Shown: positions 39,062-51,710, numbered from the stretch's first letter. The stretch: 64,000 nucleotides of DNA from Stenocarpella maydis (GCA_002270565.1 NQMI01000001.1:1210158-1274157), one strand, 5' to 3'. Translations and numbers: made by a program. Notes: generated by a model not told the origin, from the letters alone.

Positions 39062-40616
39062 ATGGCGACTCTTATTGACCTGATCGGAAAGGTGGACAAC
39101 TTGGGTGAGGAACAGCCAGTTCTGAACCGTCGAGAAGCCATCTATGGCATCGTGATATCATTTCAGATTCTGGCGATAATATGCGTATTTTTCAGGTTAT
39201 ACACTCGTTTTTATATCATGCGGTCTCCTTGGTGGGATGATCTGTTTGTGGCGCTGAGTTCGGTGAGTACGCCGCTGGGCCCGAATCTCCCCGTCATCAT
39301 CTTCGGCCGACTTGACCGTCACACTTGTGCCCTACCTTTCTGATCCCATCCACAGGTTTCCGTGACTATTGGAGGTATAGCGATATGTGTGATGGCTACC
39401 AGGGGTATGGGACAACACCTGTTGCTCTTGCCTGCGAATGATTTTTCGCGATACTTGCGTGTATGAATCCCTGGGCTCTCGCCGTCCCCGCTCACCCTCC
39501 CCCTTCCCAATCACCCCCGGATGCTCGCCCAAGTATTTCTCTCGTATGTGGCTCTAGCTCAACAAAAACCTATGGCAGGCCTTCTGGATAGCCAATGCGT
39601 CCTACCCTGGCTCGACAGCATTCATCAAGCTGTCCTTACTCTTTCAGTACCTGCGGATCTATGATAAAGGATCAAGATGCTATATCGCCACTATCGCCAC
39701 AATCATCTTTACGAGTCTCTGGGGGCTAGCGTACAGCATTATCGGCTGGGTCCCATCAGTCCCTATCGCTGGCTTCTGGCAAATGGAGATGCCCGCCACA
39801 CGCTACGGTTACGGGACCCACGATGCCCAAATCTTCGTAGCGACGTACGAGAGTCATGCTGCGGTCAACATGATCCTTGATGCTATCGTGCTAGCTATCG
39901 CGGTGCCCATGTTTTTCAAGCAGGGAATGAGGAAGAAATCATACTGGGGGCTCTTGGGACTGTTTTTGCTGGGTGGAATGTACGGGTCTCCTGGATTTGA
40001 ACCTGGAACAGTGTGGCTGACTTACTCCTAGGGTTAACATGCTTTCAATCTGGAGAGTAGCAATTATTGTCGATACGCGTGCCGCCGTAAGTACACTTTT
40101 CCTTTTCATTTATTTGATGGCTGCTTCAGGCGGTGCTTCGGGATCTTCCAGAGCGCGTCAATTTAAGCTCTGAAGCAGGTGGTTAATAATTACCAGACCT
40201 ACCCTACCTTCGATCCCACGTGGTACGGCACCACACCGATAGTTTTGAGTTCAATGGAAGTTTACCTAGCTGTTATTTGTGCATCTTTGCCGGTGTTCTG
40301 GCCAGTGATCCAGAAGAGCATCGGTTCTGTCATCGTCGTCACGTATGAGGTGAAGATCACACGCGAACAACGGACAGGCGATGGTACCACGCAATCGGGC
40401 AATGAACATGGGGAGTTACGACGACAGCAGTCGGAGGAGATATTGCTAGAGGACGGCAATGTGTTACCAATACAGACGAAGACCTTGTCATTTGGAAGTG
40501 GTGACTACTACCTGGATTCTTTTACTTCTAAGCAGCAAAACGATGCAGGTGCGTCATTAGGGAGGGTTGCATCAACACGGGTGCAGTGCAAGGCCACCGG
40601 CAAGAATTCCCCGTGA
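39062..40616 (+). CDS. PTH11-like fungal rhodopsin-domain membrane receptor
   Basis: A seven-span membrane protein of the fungal rhodopsin-like domain family that includes PTH11-like receptors, thought to sense surface or host cues at the plasma membrane. Five exons (39062-39262, 39356-39460, 39579-39979, 40032-40086, 40179-40616) keep phase across GT-AG introns and give 399 residues. Membrane spans include AIYGIVISFQILAIICVFFR, VSVTIGGIAICVMATRG, IATIATIIFTSLWGLAYSII and MILDAIVLAIAVPMFF. Family landmarks are WWDDLFVALS after span 2, FIKLSLLFQYLRIY and a late TYPTFDPTWYG loop followed by SSMEVYLAVICASLPVFWPV. The C-terminal tail of about 100 residues is cytosolic and polar. No N-terminal CFEM cysteine domain is present. 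The protein looks intact. Confidence 0.9.
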
Positions 40617-41176
40617 GCTATTTGCGAATTGAATTTATAGAAGGGTTGAGTCGGATGTACAATGGATTCGCTGCCAGTGGCACCACAGTTCGCTGGGATA
40701 TAATATAAATTTGAGACAGTGGCTGAACGATAAAGCCCTCCAGGAGCCCGTGGACAGGAACATTGAACACAACCCCAAGCAAATCTTTTCTCAATAATAA
40801 TGAAATTAAAAATGCAAGTGGTTCAAGAAACGGAAGTTGCGTGATGGTTATACTTGACTTAGTATACGTTTACGAATTGTACTACTGAGTGGTTCTACAC
40901 CAAAACTGGGTGCGTCTCTGAATAGTAGTTAGGTAGCCTGAAAGCTCTGCATGCACAAAGATGCTGGGAGGGTATCATCCCCAGTGTCAGCCATGAAAAG
41001 CCCGAGTTTAATATATTGGACGCTGATGGTGGGTCGCACGACCCTTGAAAATTTATTGGTGGGGGTAAGGCAAAACTAGTTATATTCAAGCCGTTCCGAT
41101 GATTTTGAGACTCGAATAGATTTGATTATCATTAAATAGATTAAAGAGATCTCATAGAACCTCTTCTGAGCAATGC
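40617..41176. other. Convergent intergenic region
   Basis: A short AT-rich spacer between the ends of the plus-strand receptor gene and the minus-strand Mid2-like gene. It probably holds both 3' untranslated regions. No gene was seen. Confidence 0.5.
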
Positions 41177-42773
41177 TCATGACATCTCGTATATGGAATG
41201 CCTGCCCAACCAGCTTGCCGTCCTCTTCAACCCGGGCGACCTGGCCGACGGGGACTGAATGTCCGACATATAAGTTGCTACTCCCGTGGTATCTGCGCCC
41301 CGGACTCTCAGTGAGTCCAGGCTGTAGTGGCACCGGCTATCGATGCTTGGGACATCTAAACTCGACCTTTCGAGCCAGCCCACCTCTCGGAGGTATCCAC
41401 TCAGAGGCGATGATTCCTGCAACTCTGCGCGCTGACGTGTGCTTGTTATCGTCGAAACCGAGAGCTGCATCGCCGAGGCTTCCTTTCCCACGGGCCCTGA
41501 CTTGGCACTGCCTCTGACGTGACTCAATGACGAGCTTGCGTGTGCTCCCATTCGTGGTGCTGTGATTAATTCAAGCCCATCTCCCGTGCCTGCGTTTCCT
41601 CTCGAAGCTTGCGATGCGTTCATGTGCTCTCTCCACGCCTGCTCCTGCTTCTTATATACGCGCCGTCTTGTGAAGATGAACACAGTCACGGCTGCCAGCC
41701 CTGCACCAGCAACAGACAAGCCAACGCCTACAGCGAGAACAGCACCGCGGCTCAGCTGCTTGCTATACTCTGCAGACCCGGTGCTCGATGAATCTGACAA
41801 GTTGAGCTCGGAGACGGAGTCGGCCGCTGCAGACCCCCCTTGTCTTCGAACAGTTGCGCTGCTGCTTGCTGGTACGGTCGGTTCGGCGACTGATGCTGCA
41901 GGCCCAGTGGAAAGTTGCAGTGGTGTACTATCCGTGTCAAGGAGCAAAATGTCTTCACTTCCTTCCCAAGTGACTGCCAGATCCCTGGCTCCAGAACCAT
42001 CCGGATCGGCCATTTCCAATACTGCAGTGACTGCTGAATGAGAGACTGACGTGGGCGATGCTGAAGTGGGCTGTGTCACAGATGCCGCCAGTGCTGCGAT
42101 AACTGGGGCAGGTGTTTCTGAAGCCTTGGTGAGGTGGGCTGGAAGCGAGGTTGATGTTCTTTTTGTGGGGAGCGGGCTGGTGTTCAATGTGCCGACCTCT
42201 TCCCCTTGGCTGTTGCCATCATCGGACGCCAGAAAGAAAAGCTGGAAGAGCGTAGCTGAATCTGCACAGCAATCTGAATCCTCCCCATCAGAGTCACAGC
42301 AGAAGACAGCCCTCGCTCCACGGCCCTCGGAGCTGCACTGCCTGATGTGGAGATGGCTTTTTGACCTAGGGCTTGAGAAAGACGTCCCACTCAGTTGGAA
42401 GCTTTCGTCATCTGCGGCGACAAACATTGTCAGCATTGATTGTTGGAAACTCTATCTTCAGTGGCAATGTCTCACCCGGACTTTTTATGCAATATTTTGG
42501 ACATATTGGACTCGACCACGTGGTATTGGTGCATGACGGTCTCACAAATCTTGTGGCTGCCGACGTTGAGTTCGCCACTGTATCTCTACAGAGTCCAGAT
42601 GGGAGGCAGGCATCTGCGGTGCTGCAGCACCTGCTGACTGCCGCCGTAGGGTTGCATGGTACATCGCTGCTCTGCTCGCCGTTGGGCAAGAAACACGAGT
42701 TTGTCGCCAATGTCGTGGAGGCAAGACATAGTATTGCCAGTGTGGGCGGCCTGGGTAGGGCGAGGAGTCGCAT
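41177..42773 (-). CDS. Mid2-like single-span cell-surface protein
   Basis: Exons 42476-42773 and 41177-42411 join across a GTGAGA...CGCAG intron, giving 510 residues. Residues 1-23 (MRLLALPRPPTLAILCLAST) form a signal peptide. A Cys-rich ectodomain follows, with NSCFLPNGEQ, RCCSTADACLPSGLCRD, SPICPKYCI and, across the intron, AVFCCDSDGEDSDCC, a pattern shared by many fungal wall-associated proteins. A Ser/Thr/Ala-rich stalk (about 150-315), probably O-mannosylated, leads to one membrane span near 319-342 (AVGVGLSVAGAGLAAVTVFI) flanked by basic RRRVYKK. The cytosolic tail is about 165 residues. This topology matches Mid2/WSC-type cell-wall sensors, but the WSC domain itself is absent, so a sensor role is only suggested. 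Confidence 0.8.
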
Positions 42774-45639
42774 AACGATGGACTATATATATAACATAAG
42801 GTATCCGAAGTTATGAGATGAAACTGCGCTTCGTCCCGTGTTCGCCGAGGGCAGAGAAACTTTAATTAGTGTGGATGAACCCTTGGAGTTTATGTCCACT
42901 AGAAATAGTCAAGTTTTGAATCGCAATCCCCGCAGGGCAGCCCGGGGCGTTTATTCTCTGTCGGCGGGTAAATGGTGCTGAGTACTACATATGTACGCAG
43001 AAGGTGGACAGATCGCAGAAAAAGATCATCGCCGTTGGCCGAAGAATATCTTGGAAACTTGGGCGTGGTTGATGTGCGGCGCGAGTCCGGGTGGCTCCGT
43101 AGCTCAGCTCGGCTCTGCAGGTCACACGTATGAAGGGGTTGCAGGGGCAGGTAGAGCTGAATCTGTGGCTTGACTGGTAGCCCCGGTCTGTACGTCTCGA
43201 AATCGAAAGGGGGAGGAAGAAAGAAAAGAGAACAGCCTTATCTCTGGCCCTGTCTTGCTCAAAAGAATTTACAGCAAGAATGGCACCCGGTACTTGCTTT
43301 GGAGGCTAATTCCAACCCTACCTCTGGCTGGATGAAAGAGATAGGGACAAATGTTCAAGGCTCATGACGCCGGGGTCCCGCATGAAGCGTGATAGCTGAC
43401 TGTTTCAGGCAAGCCGCAAAGACTCCGCTGACAACGTCGCCATGCGTACACCGATACCGCGTGCCATAGCTTGCAGCCTTGTTAAGTACATTGGGTCAAT
43501 GTCTTGCGTCTTCTGGGAAGTCTTTAGTCTGAATCGTCCGTCGCATTTTACGAGCTGTGATTACGGTGCACATAGGCCAGTGCATGACGCTCTGCGGTTG
43601 CTATTGACAACGACCACTCACACTTGCATAATCCACATCTGGAGGCGTTTCATCAGAGTCAAGGGTGCCGCAGCGGAGACTGTGAAAACCGTTCTGACTC
43701 GCTTCAGCCGGATGACGGCGTCCCCTTGTAAGGTTTGGGGGGTCAGTGCTCGGGATTGAATCTTACTCCTCTCCCGAAGCAAAACTGATCGATGTCAAAC
43801 GAATTCAACCTGCCCGCACGACAGCCTTGGTGTTTTGGAGCCTTGTTGGTCAGCTATACCAACCAATCAAGTCGGTCTCAACCAGCCTCATCACGAGGCT
43901 ATCACTGTTTATTAGTGGCTGTCATATTATAAAATTTACCATTATTGGTGTTGTCAAATGCACAAAGGACTCTTGGAGCTGGTGAAAGCATGAACAGTAT
44001 TTCAGATCGCCAACTGCCACTCATTAATCAATTGATGTGACAGCAGGCAAAGGAATTTGGAAGACCCGAGGGCCGGACCAGTTGGGGTAGGGGTCAACGA
44101 CGGCCCACTCAACAGATGTGCTACGGTACCCACCCAGACGGCCCACTATATAAACGCCTGCACTACACCCATAAACCATAGATACTTAGCTCTTCTCTCT
44201 TCGCGCAACAACTAAGTTATCTCCTCGTACATATTGCTATGCTGTAGCAAGATGCTTGAATTTGGAAGGCTTCAGGAGTCAATCTTTGGTCCGCTAGCAC
44301 AAAATCCCCTAAAGAATGGTGTGGGTCAACGGCAGTGTGTGGTAGACGCACGCGTTTTGAGATATTAGGCTAGAAGAAGTTTTGAAGAAAGGCAACACTA
44401 TTATCACGAATTAGCACATCACGATTTATGGGGCTAGATGACCGTATTAAGACTCTGGAGAGAACATGTTGGATTAACTGCTAGTGAAGTATTGGATTCT
44501 GAAGTTTGTATTTTTAACACGACGCGAATAATATCTGGGTGTGGGCAGACCACTATTCCCACATCTACATTTATATAGACTATATAAACCAAATGGTAAC
44601 CTCACCCAGGCATGTGGACGGAGTGTAAGATACCAAATCACGGGAAACCTCTTGCCATGGCTGGGGATTATATACTGCTAGGAAAGTCCAATCTCTCGAT
44701 GGGAATTTTGATCTTTTGGCTGCACGGTCTATATTGCTAGTAGTATATAGATTTCCAGCTGCCCTGTCTCTGTACTCGTGAGACCTGTTGCCTGAGGTGA
44801 TTCTTGGGAGAAAAGAAAAGGAAGGTCAAGAACCCGTCAGCGGCTGTCACGCGATAGCCGCTGCGCTATAGCTACGGCTGTATTCCTAACAAAAAGTACA
44901 GAATTCCAGAACGTCTTCTGGAATCTCAGTGCAGTCTTTATAGTAGAGTCTATCGTGGGCCGTCACAGAGGTCAAGTAGTCCCGGGCCACGAGAGGGATC
45001 TGAGACATAGCAGCTATACTTCAATACGTTGATTCAAGTTGAAAGGAGAGTTATGATGAAGAAGAGGAAATGGCCTCCGGAAAGGCCCTGGGCCAGGAGA
45101 AGTGTTTATATAGTAGGGGATGTCGTGATGGATGGCAGCCTGTGGTATAGACAGTAATGGCATGGCTGCAAACGGCACTAAAAATAGCATGAACCTCTCG
45201 TTGGCTCATATAATGAGATTATGGATTAAATTATGGCAGCCGTTGAAACAAATCCATATACCCCTAGGCAATTTTAACCAATTTTCTAAAGGATCAGAAT
45301 TCCCAATTTCTTGGAAATATCACTAGTAGTCGATAAGAGCCATCCCATCACAGCTACCGTGATGTGCACCATTGCTGTTAAGCTAGAAATACCATTTTAG
45401 TCTGCCCCCAGATATTTAAGATTTATAACTGGTTACCTTCCCTTAATCCATCGCCAAATACTATTTCCGCCATCAGTTAGGCTATTCAAGTTTAATTATA
45501 AGTTCTTAATAATTGAAAATTAAGTTTACGTAGCTTATATTTAAACAGCGGCTATAGTATACATACCCAGCTTTCCCCTATAAGTACACCCAGTACAAGA
45601 AATTAAGCATGCAGCCTACTATAAATTCTTATACCTCCC

Positions 45640-45960
45640 CTACTCTGAAGCCCCCTAATGCCCCTCCAAAGGGCCCTTCCATATGACCCTCTAAAAGGCC
45701 CCTCTAAATAGCGCCCCTCTACCTACCCTCCACATACCTAGAGAAAGGCCCTCTGTATATCTAAAGGAAGGCCCTCTACAGGGCCCTCTGCACGCCTAGG
45801 GAAGGCCCTTCATATGCCCCTTTACGCACCCCTTTAAAAGCCCTTCCTCTAGATATATAGAGTGCCCTTTAAAGGAGCATATAGAGGGCTTATGGATAGC
45901 CTTCCTATAGGCGAGTAAAGGGACCTTTGGAGGGCTTTCCTCTAAGTACACGCACCCAGG
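45640..45960. repeat. RIP-mutated minisatellite related to the 6.0 kb array
   Basis: Units of the type GGCCCTCTGTATATCTAAAG recur, with the same GCCCTCC...AGAAAGG framework as at 6009-6152. Many CC or CA positions of the first array are CT or TA here. Both arrays are followed by a TTAGGGT-containing segment (GAGTTAGGGTT at 6198 and GAGGGTTAGGGT near 45972), indicating one repeat family. Confidence 0.7.
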
Positions 45961-46139
45961 GGCCTAGGCCCAGAGGGTTAGGGTAGGCCTTTGACACACC
46001 CAGTGGACCCAGTGGACTTTCCACATACCTAATAGCCTATATACTACTGAGTGATCTACATGCTGCTAAGTAGCCTATGCACCACTAAACGCGGGGTCAA
46101 GGAGCCAGCAGTATAAGGAAACTAGGTATGCTATATGCT

Positions 46140-46420
46140 TAATTTCTTATACTAGGTATATATACTATAGCTTTCTAAATAGCTAAATAATATTAAGATT
46201 TTAAGTAAATAATAATAACCTTTAATTTAATATTATTATATAAAATAAAACGTATAATTATTATTATTATTACTTAATAAAGAAACTTAAAGAACATAAT
46301 TAATTTATAAATAATTATTAATAAAATAAAATAATTAAGTTTCTTCTAAATTAATTATTTTAAATTATCATAATATTTAATGTAGTTTTAATACTTTATA
46401 ATATAATAGAAAATCATGGC
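46140..46420. repeat. Extreme AT-rich low-complexity block
   Basis: Nearly pure A and T with TAAT, ATTATT and AAATAA strings. It resembles an AT-isochore core left by heavy RIP. No coding potential. Confidence 0.7.
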
Positions 46421-47161
46421 AATAGTAGCGGGCAGCTACCAGCCAGCAGGGCACTGCAGTACTGACCATAGTAACTGACTATGGGCACTGAAGCCACGTG
46501 ACCCACGCACACGTATATAGACCCCTACTGGCTGTGCGGGCTACGCCCACAACAGTACAACCTCCTATATAGCGAATTTTACTACAACCACCACAACCCA
46601 CGATCATATTGCAATACGTGACCCATCCAAACAAAATAATATTTAAATATTATTAAAAATATATTATATTTTAAATTTAAAATCTATTATTTCATTTAGA
46701 TATACTAGTTTAATAATAATCTAGTCCCAGAAGTTATTTCCTAGATTAACTTGCCCCTGTCCCTGAAGGTTGGGAATTGCTCTGGCTCTACTTTGATAGA
46801 GTCGACCAGGGCTCATTCAACTTGGCCTACAGCTCTTCAATATACGTAAATGCATTGCTTATTTCCAGAGCAAATTTAGACGTAGCACAAACAGATTATC
46901 ACAATTGCAGAGATGTACTTCATTCTGGGAGAAAGGGGGGATTTTGATTCCGTTTATATGCAATCATCTTGGATCCGAATAATATATTTATCTTAGGTCA
47001 GGTGTACCTATTTGGAAGCTTTCAAGAGCCCAATATCGTTTGGTTGCTATTACTTCGAGGTGTGGTATGTCCTTCCCATGTGAAGCCAAGGCAGCCAGCC
47101 CACTTGATCTAACCAAGGCAGTGTTGAAGATTTCCACATGCCCGTCGTCGCCACGATCCCT

Positions 47162-47428
47162 TTACTCGCGCTTTCCGTTGACGATGTTGAAGGTGCCGCC
47201 GCTGCCGTCCTGGCAACCCAGAACCCCCTTGGTCGAAGTGGTGGTGCACGACTCGCCCTCGTTCAAATCCAGAGCGCCGTCGACGACGGGCGTGCCGGGC
47301 TCGAATTTTCCGGTGTTCGCCTGCTTCAGAGTGATGGCATCATCGCCAAAAACGCGGGCTTCGAGAGCCGGGGCCGCGGTTGCAACTCCGACGAGGAGGA
47401 TGGCGAGCGAGGTCAGGGTGAACTTCAT
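47162..47428 (-). CDS. Small secreted protein, 88 residues
   Basis: The ATG at 47428 begins MKFTLTSLAILLVGVATAAP, a clear signal peptide with probable cleavage after residue 18 or 19. The mature part of about 69 residues is polar, with two cysteines (ESCTTTSTKGVLGCQDG) that could form one disulfide, and ends NIVNGKRE. No known domain was recognised. The frame is also open upstream, but the upstream residues are not plausible and would bury the signal peptide. A TATA-like element lies 173 bases upstream. Size, secretion signal and position at the edge of an AT-rich block fit effector-like or small secreted proteins of fungi, which is inference from context only. Confidence 0.75.
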   Translation of the reverse strand: MKFTLTSLAILLVGVATAAPALEARVFGDDAITLKQANTGKFEPGTPVVDGALDLNEGESCTTTSTKGVLGCQDGSGGTFNIVNGKRE

Positions 47429-49605
47429 GCTGGGCGGAGTGAGACTACTACGCGTTTGCTCAAGGACTGTAAGGTTGGAGAAAGTTGACGGACCGGCCGA
47501 ATAAGTAGAAGCGAAGAAGTGAAGAAGAGATGGCAGAAGATGTTCGCGAATATTCTGATTCCGTGTCCTCTCATGCCTCGAAGCTGGAGAGCGGCGGGCA
47601 GTATATATAATGATGGCTCGCAATCATGTGTCCATCCGACTCGCGTGCTAGTAGGATCCGTTAGATCGAGGCTGCCTCGCAGGGCTGCGTCGGGCGTGAA
47701 ACAGGGGTGCGTCCTGGTTTCTAGAACGCTGGTTCTGAAAACGTATAGCTGAGCTTGTTCTTGATTCGGTGGAACTCGTGTTTGATCAGCAAAACTTGGC
47801 GCTGCATGTCTTCGTAGCTGGGTTGTTATAGTACCCCCAGTATACCACCCCAGCATTGCTCTCCGACTCTGCAGCCACTCACGGGCCAGTACTCTGTCGC
47901 CAATGCACCATGTTTGCATAAGTTCCCAGGCACAGGTCGTACTGTAAACTGACTGACGGTTTTGATCGACGGTTTTAGGATCAGCAGAGGTTTAAGGTTA
48001 AATGCATAAACCTTATATTATACGCTAGTGGGAATTCTGAAGCTGAAGATCCTGCGATTCGATCCCAATTGAGACGACAGACATCATTTATGAAGCACTT
48101 TCACATCCAGACCGTTGCTTGTGTTCACGCCGCTTGCATGCAATCCCACCGTGCCGCGCTTTGGACTCTCCCTTTCTTGTCAGAGGTGAGAATGCTTCAT
48201 CCTTCAGCCATCACGAGGACGTCGAGAAGCCTTACCCCTCTCTAGTGATCATGCAGGCAACCAGCCTAGGGAAGAATACATGGCAGGAATTATGTAACGA
48301 CGGCACAGAGCTAAACCATGTCCTATCGCACGCATATGTCTCTCTTTCGTCTGGTGTGTTTTCTGTCATGTCTTGGTGGGTCAGACAGTGTTCGGCCGAG
48401 GCTTGGTGGGTCAGACGATCTCCCTGTTTCTCCCACACCGTCTTGCAGGTGCAGATATCCATCCAGTGCATAATCATTTCCACCTCGCTGGTCAGCCATG
48501 AATAGATGTTGCACTCTTTTGAAATTGTAACGTCAGAGTCGTGGTTCAAAATTGTAGCAGCCAAGGCCAGGGTTTATGGATAACCAAGGTATATGTCAAG
48601 GAATGAGATCTAACCCCTGCCTGATGCCTGCCAGTCCTGCCATACCCGTTACAAGACCAGAATAGGGAAAGGCACCCTCCCTATAAACAATGGGCCAGAC
48701 CACCACGCAGGGAAATTTAATGCCCACCTCCTTTCTCTTGCAACTACAAGTTTGCTCACTAGATCCACATCTATTTATTATAACTCCACTTTGTGCAGAT
48801 AGTATGATGCTGTTTTCTGCCCGTAAATCCCACTTTCACTAAAAGTTTGTTAGCCGACGGGGATTCTTTGTGGGAGTTCTAGCATGTGCTCCAACATTGC
48901 AGGGTACATAGCTGTTGGGGATTTTTTAATCCAATCAGAGGGTATACCCATTATTCACGACTCCTCTCTCCGTAGGGGGCCCCGAAGGGGAGTGCGAGGA
49001 TGGTCTTCCTCCCAGACGGATTATATAAGCCGAGCGCAGCGGAGGGGGTCTCCCCTCGTGGTTATTCAAATAGCTTCTTTTTTCCATTTCCCTGCAGTAA
49101 CTGTAGCAATGCAAGAGTATATACAACTAACATGCAACTCTGCCTGAAGTGGCCAGCCTTTGGGGAGGGCATCCGTAGCTCTAGCCCAGCCCTAAGCCTG
49201 GGACCCTGCAATTCGTACCACCCTTAAGAATGCCTGTGAGATACCAGCCAGCAAAACATCTGGCGAGCTGTGCTGCGATATCGATGAAAGATGTGCGACA
49301 GGAATAAAACTATCCTTAATTAGGTACAACAGGAGGCTCAGATCAAAGTCTAATAGAGTCTAGCAGAGCCTCGGATAACCACCATTCCTCACGCTCGATC
49401 TGGGCTTTTTGTGACACCTCGAGTTGTGTGCTTGTTGGATTGCTGGAGTTGGCATTACTAGAGAAGGCGAATTCTAGGAGTTTGTAAGCTAATCATGGTC
49501 AAGTTGGCATTGATTAGTTGGAGAGATTTGGCGTGTCTCAAGTCCGGAAGCATCACACGGTCTTTTGGGTAGGTCATTGGAGAAGGAGAAGAAAGAGCAG
49601 AAGAG
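47429..49605. other. Intergenic region without a recognised gene
   Basis: It contains the promoter of the small secreted protein, a 15-base direct repeat CTTGGTGGGTCAGAC near 48373 and 48402, and GC-rich palindrome-like segments (GGGGGCCCCGAAGGGG near 48976 and GGAGGGGGTCTCCCCTC near 49041). Short frames such as 48119-48505 have no motif. The right end lies just downstream of the carboxylesterase. Confidence 0.45.
47601..47610 (-). promoter_or_regulatory. TATA-like element of the small secreted protein gene
   Basis: TTATATATAC on the minus strand, 173 bases upstream of the start codon, in otherwise GC-moderate DNA. Confidence 0.45.
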
Positions 49606-51586
49606 CTACTTACGCGGCACTAGGCGTATAGGCGAGTTATCGTAGTCGCCAAGGAAGCCATAGTTGTGCCAGTAGGGTGCCGTAGCCAGCTTCTGGGTAT
49701 TAGGGCTGCCAGTACGAATGAAGGAGCCCATACTAAGGACTTCAGTTAGATATGCCAGGAAAAAATCTGGGGTACGTCGAAGGGGGAAAAAAACAATAAG
49801 CAACCAGGCTACGTACTATGCACGCCATTCATAGGCCATGGCCTTCTCGAAGGGTGTCATGACCGAGGTGGCATTCTGTAGGTAGCTGTTGTCGGCGGAA
49901 TGGGCTACATAATTCAATGGATATTTGGCACCACGAGGGCTCAACCCTACGCCTAATTTCGCGCAGCACAGGTGAGCCTTGGCATTCCTCTAAAGGCTCC
50001 AACGGTAGAAAATACTCGGGAATGGGTTGATCTCACCTGGAGCATTGAAACGAAACGTCCACACCCCGTTGGAGCCGTGTGCATTGGAAACGTATTTCCC
50101 AACCATGCGCTCCGATCCGGCCATGCCGGCCTCGCCGAAGGGACCAAGGGATTGAATGTATGCCTTGTAGCCAGTGAGGAAGAAATTATCTGGGCTTGAA
50201 TAGCCAAAGGTGTCGTTGACGGGATAGAAACTCGCAGCCTCGTTGACCTGCTCATCTGTCAAGTTCCAAAGGCCGTTGGTGGCAGGGCTGAGGACGTCCA
50301 CGGTGGGAGGAATAAACTTGGCTCCCTCGTCGTTGACGGTACCCGCGATAACACTGACGTTAGCGACTTTGCCTTTCTGGAACAGTCGCGTGATGGAGTC
50401 TGTCAGCGTCACGCCATCCACCATGGGTAGAAAAGCCACCATTTGTCCAAATGTGAGGTTCTGGAATGGGCTGTGGGATAATTTGACTTGTCAGTTTCTG
50501 CTGTGTCGGTCACGGGAGATACACAACACTCACCCACTAGCTGGCTTATAGTCGGACAAGGTAGCGTAAGCGTTCACGATGGCTGGCACTGACGCGTTTC
50601 GGAAGCAGTCCAGTTGGTCTTGCCCTGCCGTACAGTTGAGGGCGCTGAAATACGCTGCGTTGCGATCTGCCAGCTCACTAACGTGAAATGTGGGGGATCG
50701 TTGAATGGAGCGGGCGATGGCTTTTTGGAAAAGACCTTGGGCATCCCCATTATATAAGACCAATTGTGCTGCGGCGGCTAACCCGCCTCCAGATTGTCCC
50801 ATGATGGTAATATCGTTGGGATTTCCCCCGAACGCGGCAATATTCTGCTTGACCCACTGGAGACCGAACCGTTGATCAAGCAAGCCGGCGTTGGCGGAGG
50901 GCAGAGACGGGTGCGCCATAAATCCGAGAGCCCCGAGGCGATAGCCAACGTTGACGGCGATAAAGTCCTGGCTCTGTCCGACCCAATCGCTGAAGTCATT
51001 GTTGGGAGGAGCGCTGTACTGCAAGGCTCCGCCCTGTGAGGTGGGAAGAATTACTAGGTCAGCCAGAGACCTGCAAAGGCAATGAGTTGGATGCAACTCC
51101 GTACGTGGATGTAGTACATAACGGGCAGGTTTGCACCGGCAGAGACGTTGGCCGGTTTCCAAATCCACATCTTGAGGCAGTCCTCCTGGCCCGGACCGGC
51201 TCTCGGTCCTACAATATCGCTGTTAATGACGCCATAAGGGGCACCCGTGAACTGAACGCATCGCAAAGCGTCTACGGTCACATCGACGACAGACGAATTC
51301 TGGGCGGAAAGAGCCTTGGGCGGCATGAAACGAAGGTCTCCTACGGGTGGCTGCGCGTAGGGGATCCCCTTCCATGAAGCCACTCTGAAGATTCGGCGTT
51401 AGCCATTTGACTCGAACCACCCGAGATGCCGAAGGCCACTTACGTCCCGTTGTTCTGGATGATGCCCATGTAAGACCCAGCAGCACCTAGATCGACCACG
51501 GGATTGGTGGCATTTCCGCCGTTCGAAAAGGTGGGAGCCGCAGCAGCCAAGACGGCTCCGCTAACTGCCAGAAGCCGTAGTAGCAT
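49606..51586 (-). CDS. Secreted type-B carboxylesterase/lipase
   Basis: A secreted alpha/beta-hydrolase that cleaves carboxylic esters; its substrate cannot be read from sequence. Six exons (51444-51586, 51105-51384, 50534-51033, 50037-50470, 49817-49952, 49606-49732) join in phase, giving 539 residues, the usual family length. Residues 1-17 (MLLRLLAVSGAVLAAAA) are a signal peptide. Landmarks are GIPYAQPPVGDLRF, EDCLKMWIWKPAN, the oxyanion segment YYIHGGA, and AGLLDQRFGLQWV before the nucleophile motif ITIMGQSGGG with Ser222. Gln replaces the usual Glu before that Ser, a change seen in some fungal esterases. Triad partners are probably Glu356 (NDEGAKF) and His470 (YVAHSADN). The end is uncertain: GTAAGT overlaps the last codons, so a further exon may replace the stop at 49606-49608. 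Confidence 0.9.
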
Positions 51587-51710
51587 GGCGAAAGATTCAA
51601 GATTGGAATCGAATCTCGAGACAGACGACTTTCTCGTTCAACTCGCCTTGGCGTGTTACAAGAGTCAGGCGCGCCAGAGACACTCATTTCCATATGAGGC
51701 ATGGAAGGTA

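Larger units (their letters stand above)
42774..47161. other. AT-rich, gene-poor repeat compartment
   Basis: No intact gene. From about 44 kb rightward the sequence becomes AT-rich with many TA dinucleotides, as expected after RIP. It contains a TATA-like sequence near 44148-44155 before a 38-codon frame at 44251, small hairpins near 44840-44920, a mutated minisatellite (45640-45960), and an almost pure A/T block (about 46140-46420). At 44370-44520 the plus strand looks weakly coding (FEERQHYYHELAHHDLWG, then TAG) but I cannot assign it. Confidence 0.55.

Noticed and set aside
39985..40030. GGATTTGAACC, resembling a reversed tRNA T-arm
   Set aside because: It lies inside an intron of the receptor gene, and no cloverleaf with acceptor and anticodon arms can be formed around it.
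45640..45960. CRISPR-like array
   Set aside because: The units are directly adjacent and degenerate, with no distinct spacers. The genome is eukaryotic, so it is a minisatellite.
48040..48070. GATTCGATCCC, resembling a tRNA B box
   Set aside because: The flanking bases do not form a T-stem and no A box is present at the right distance.
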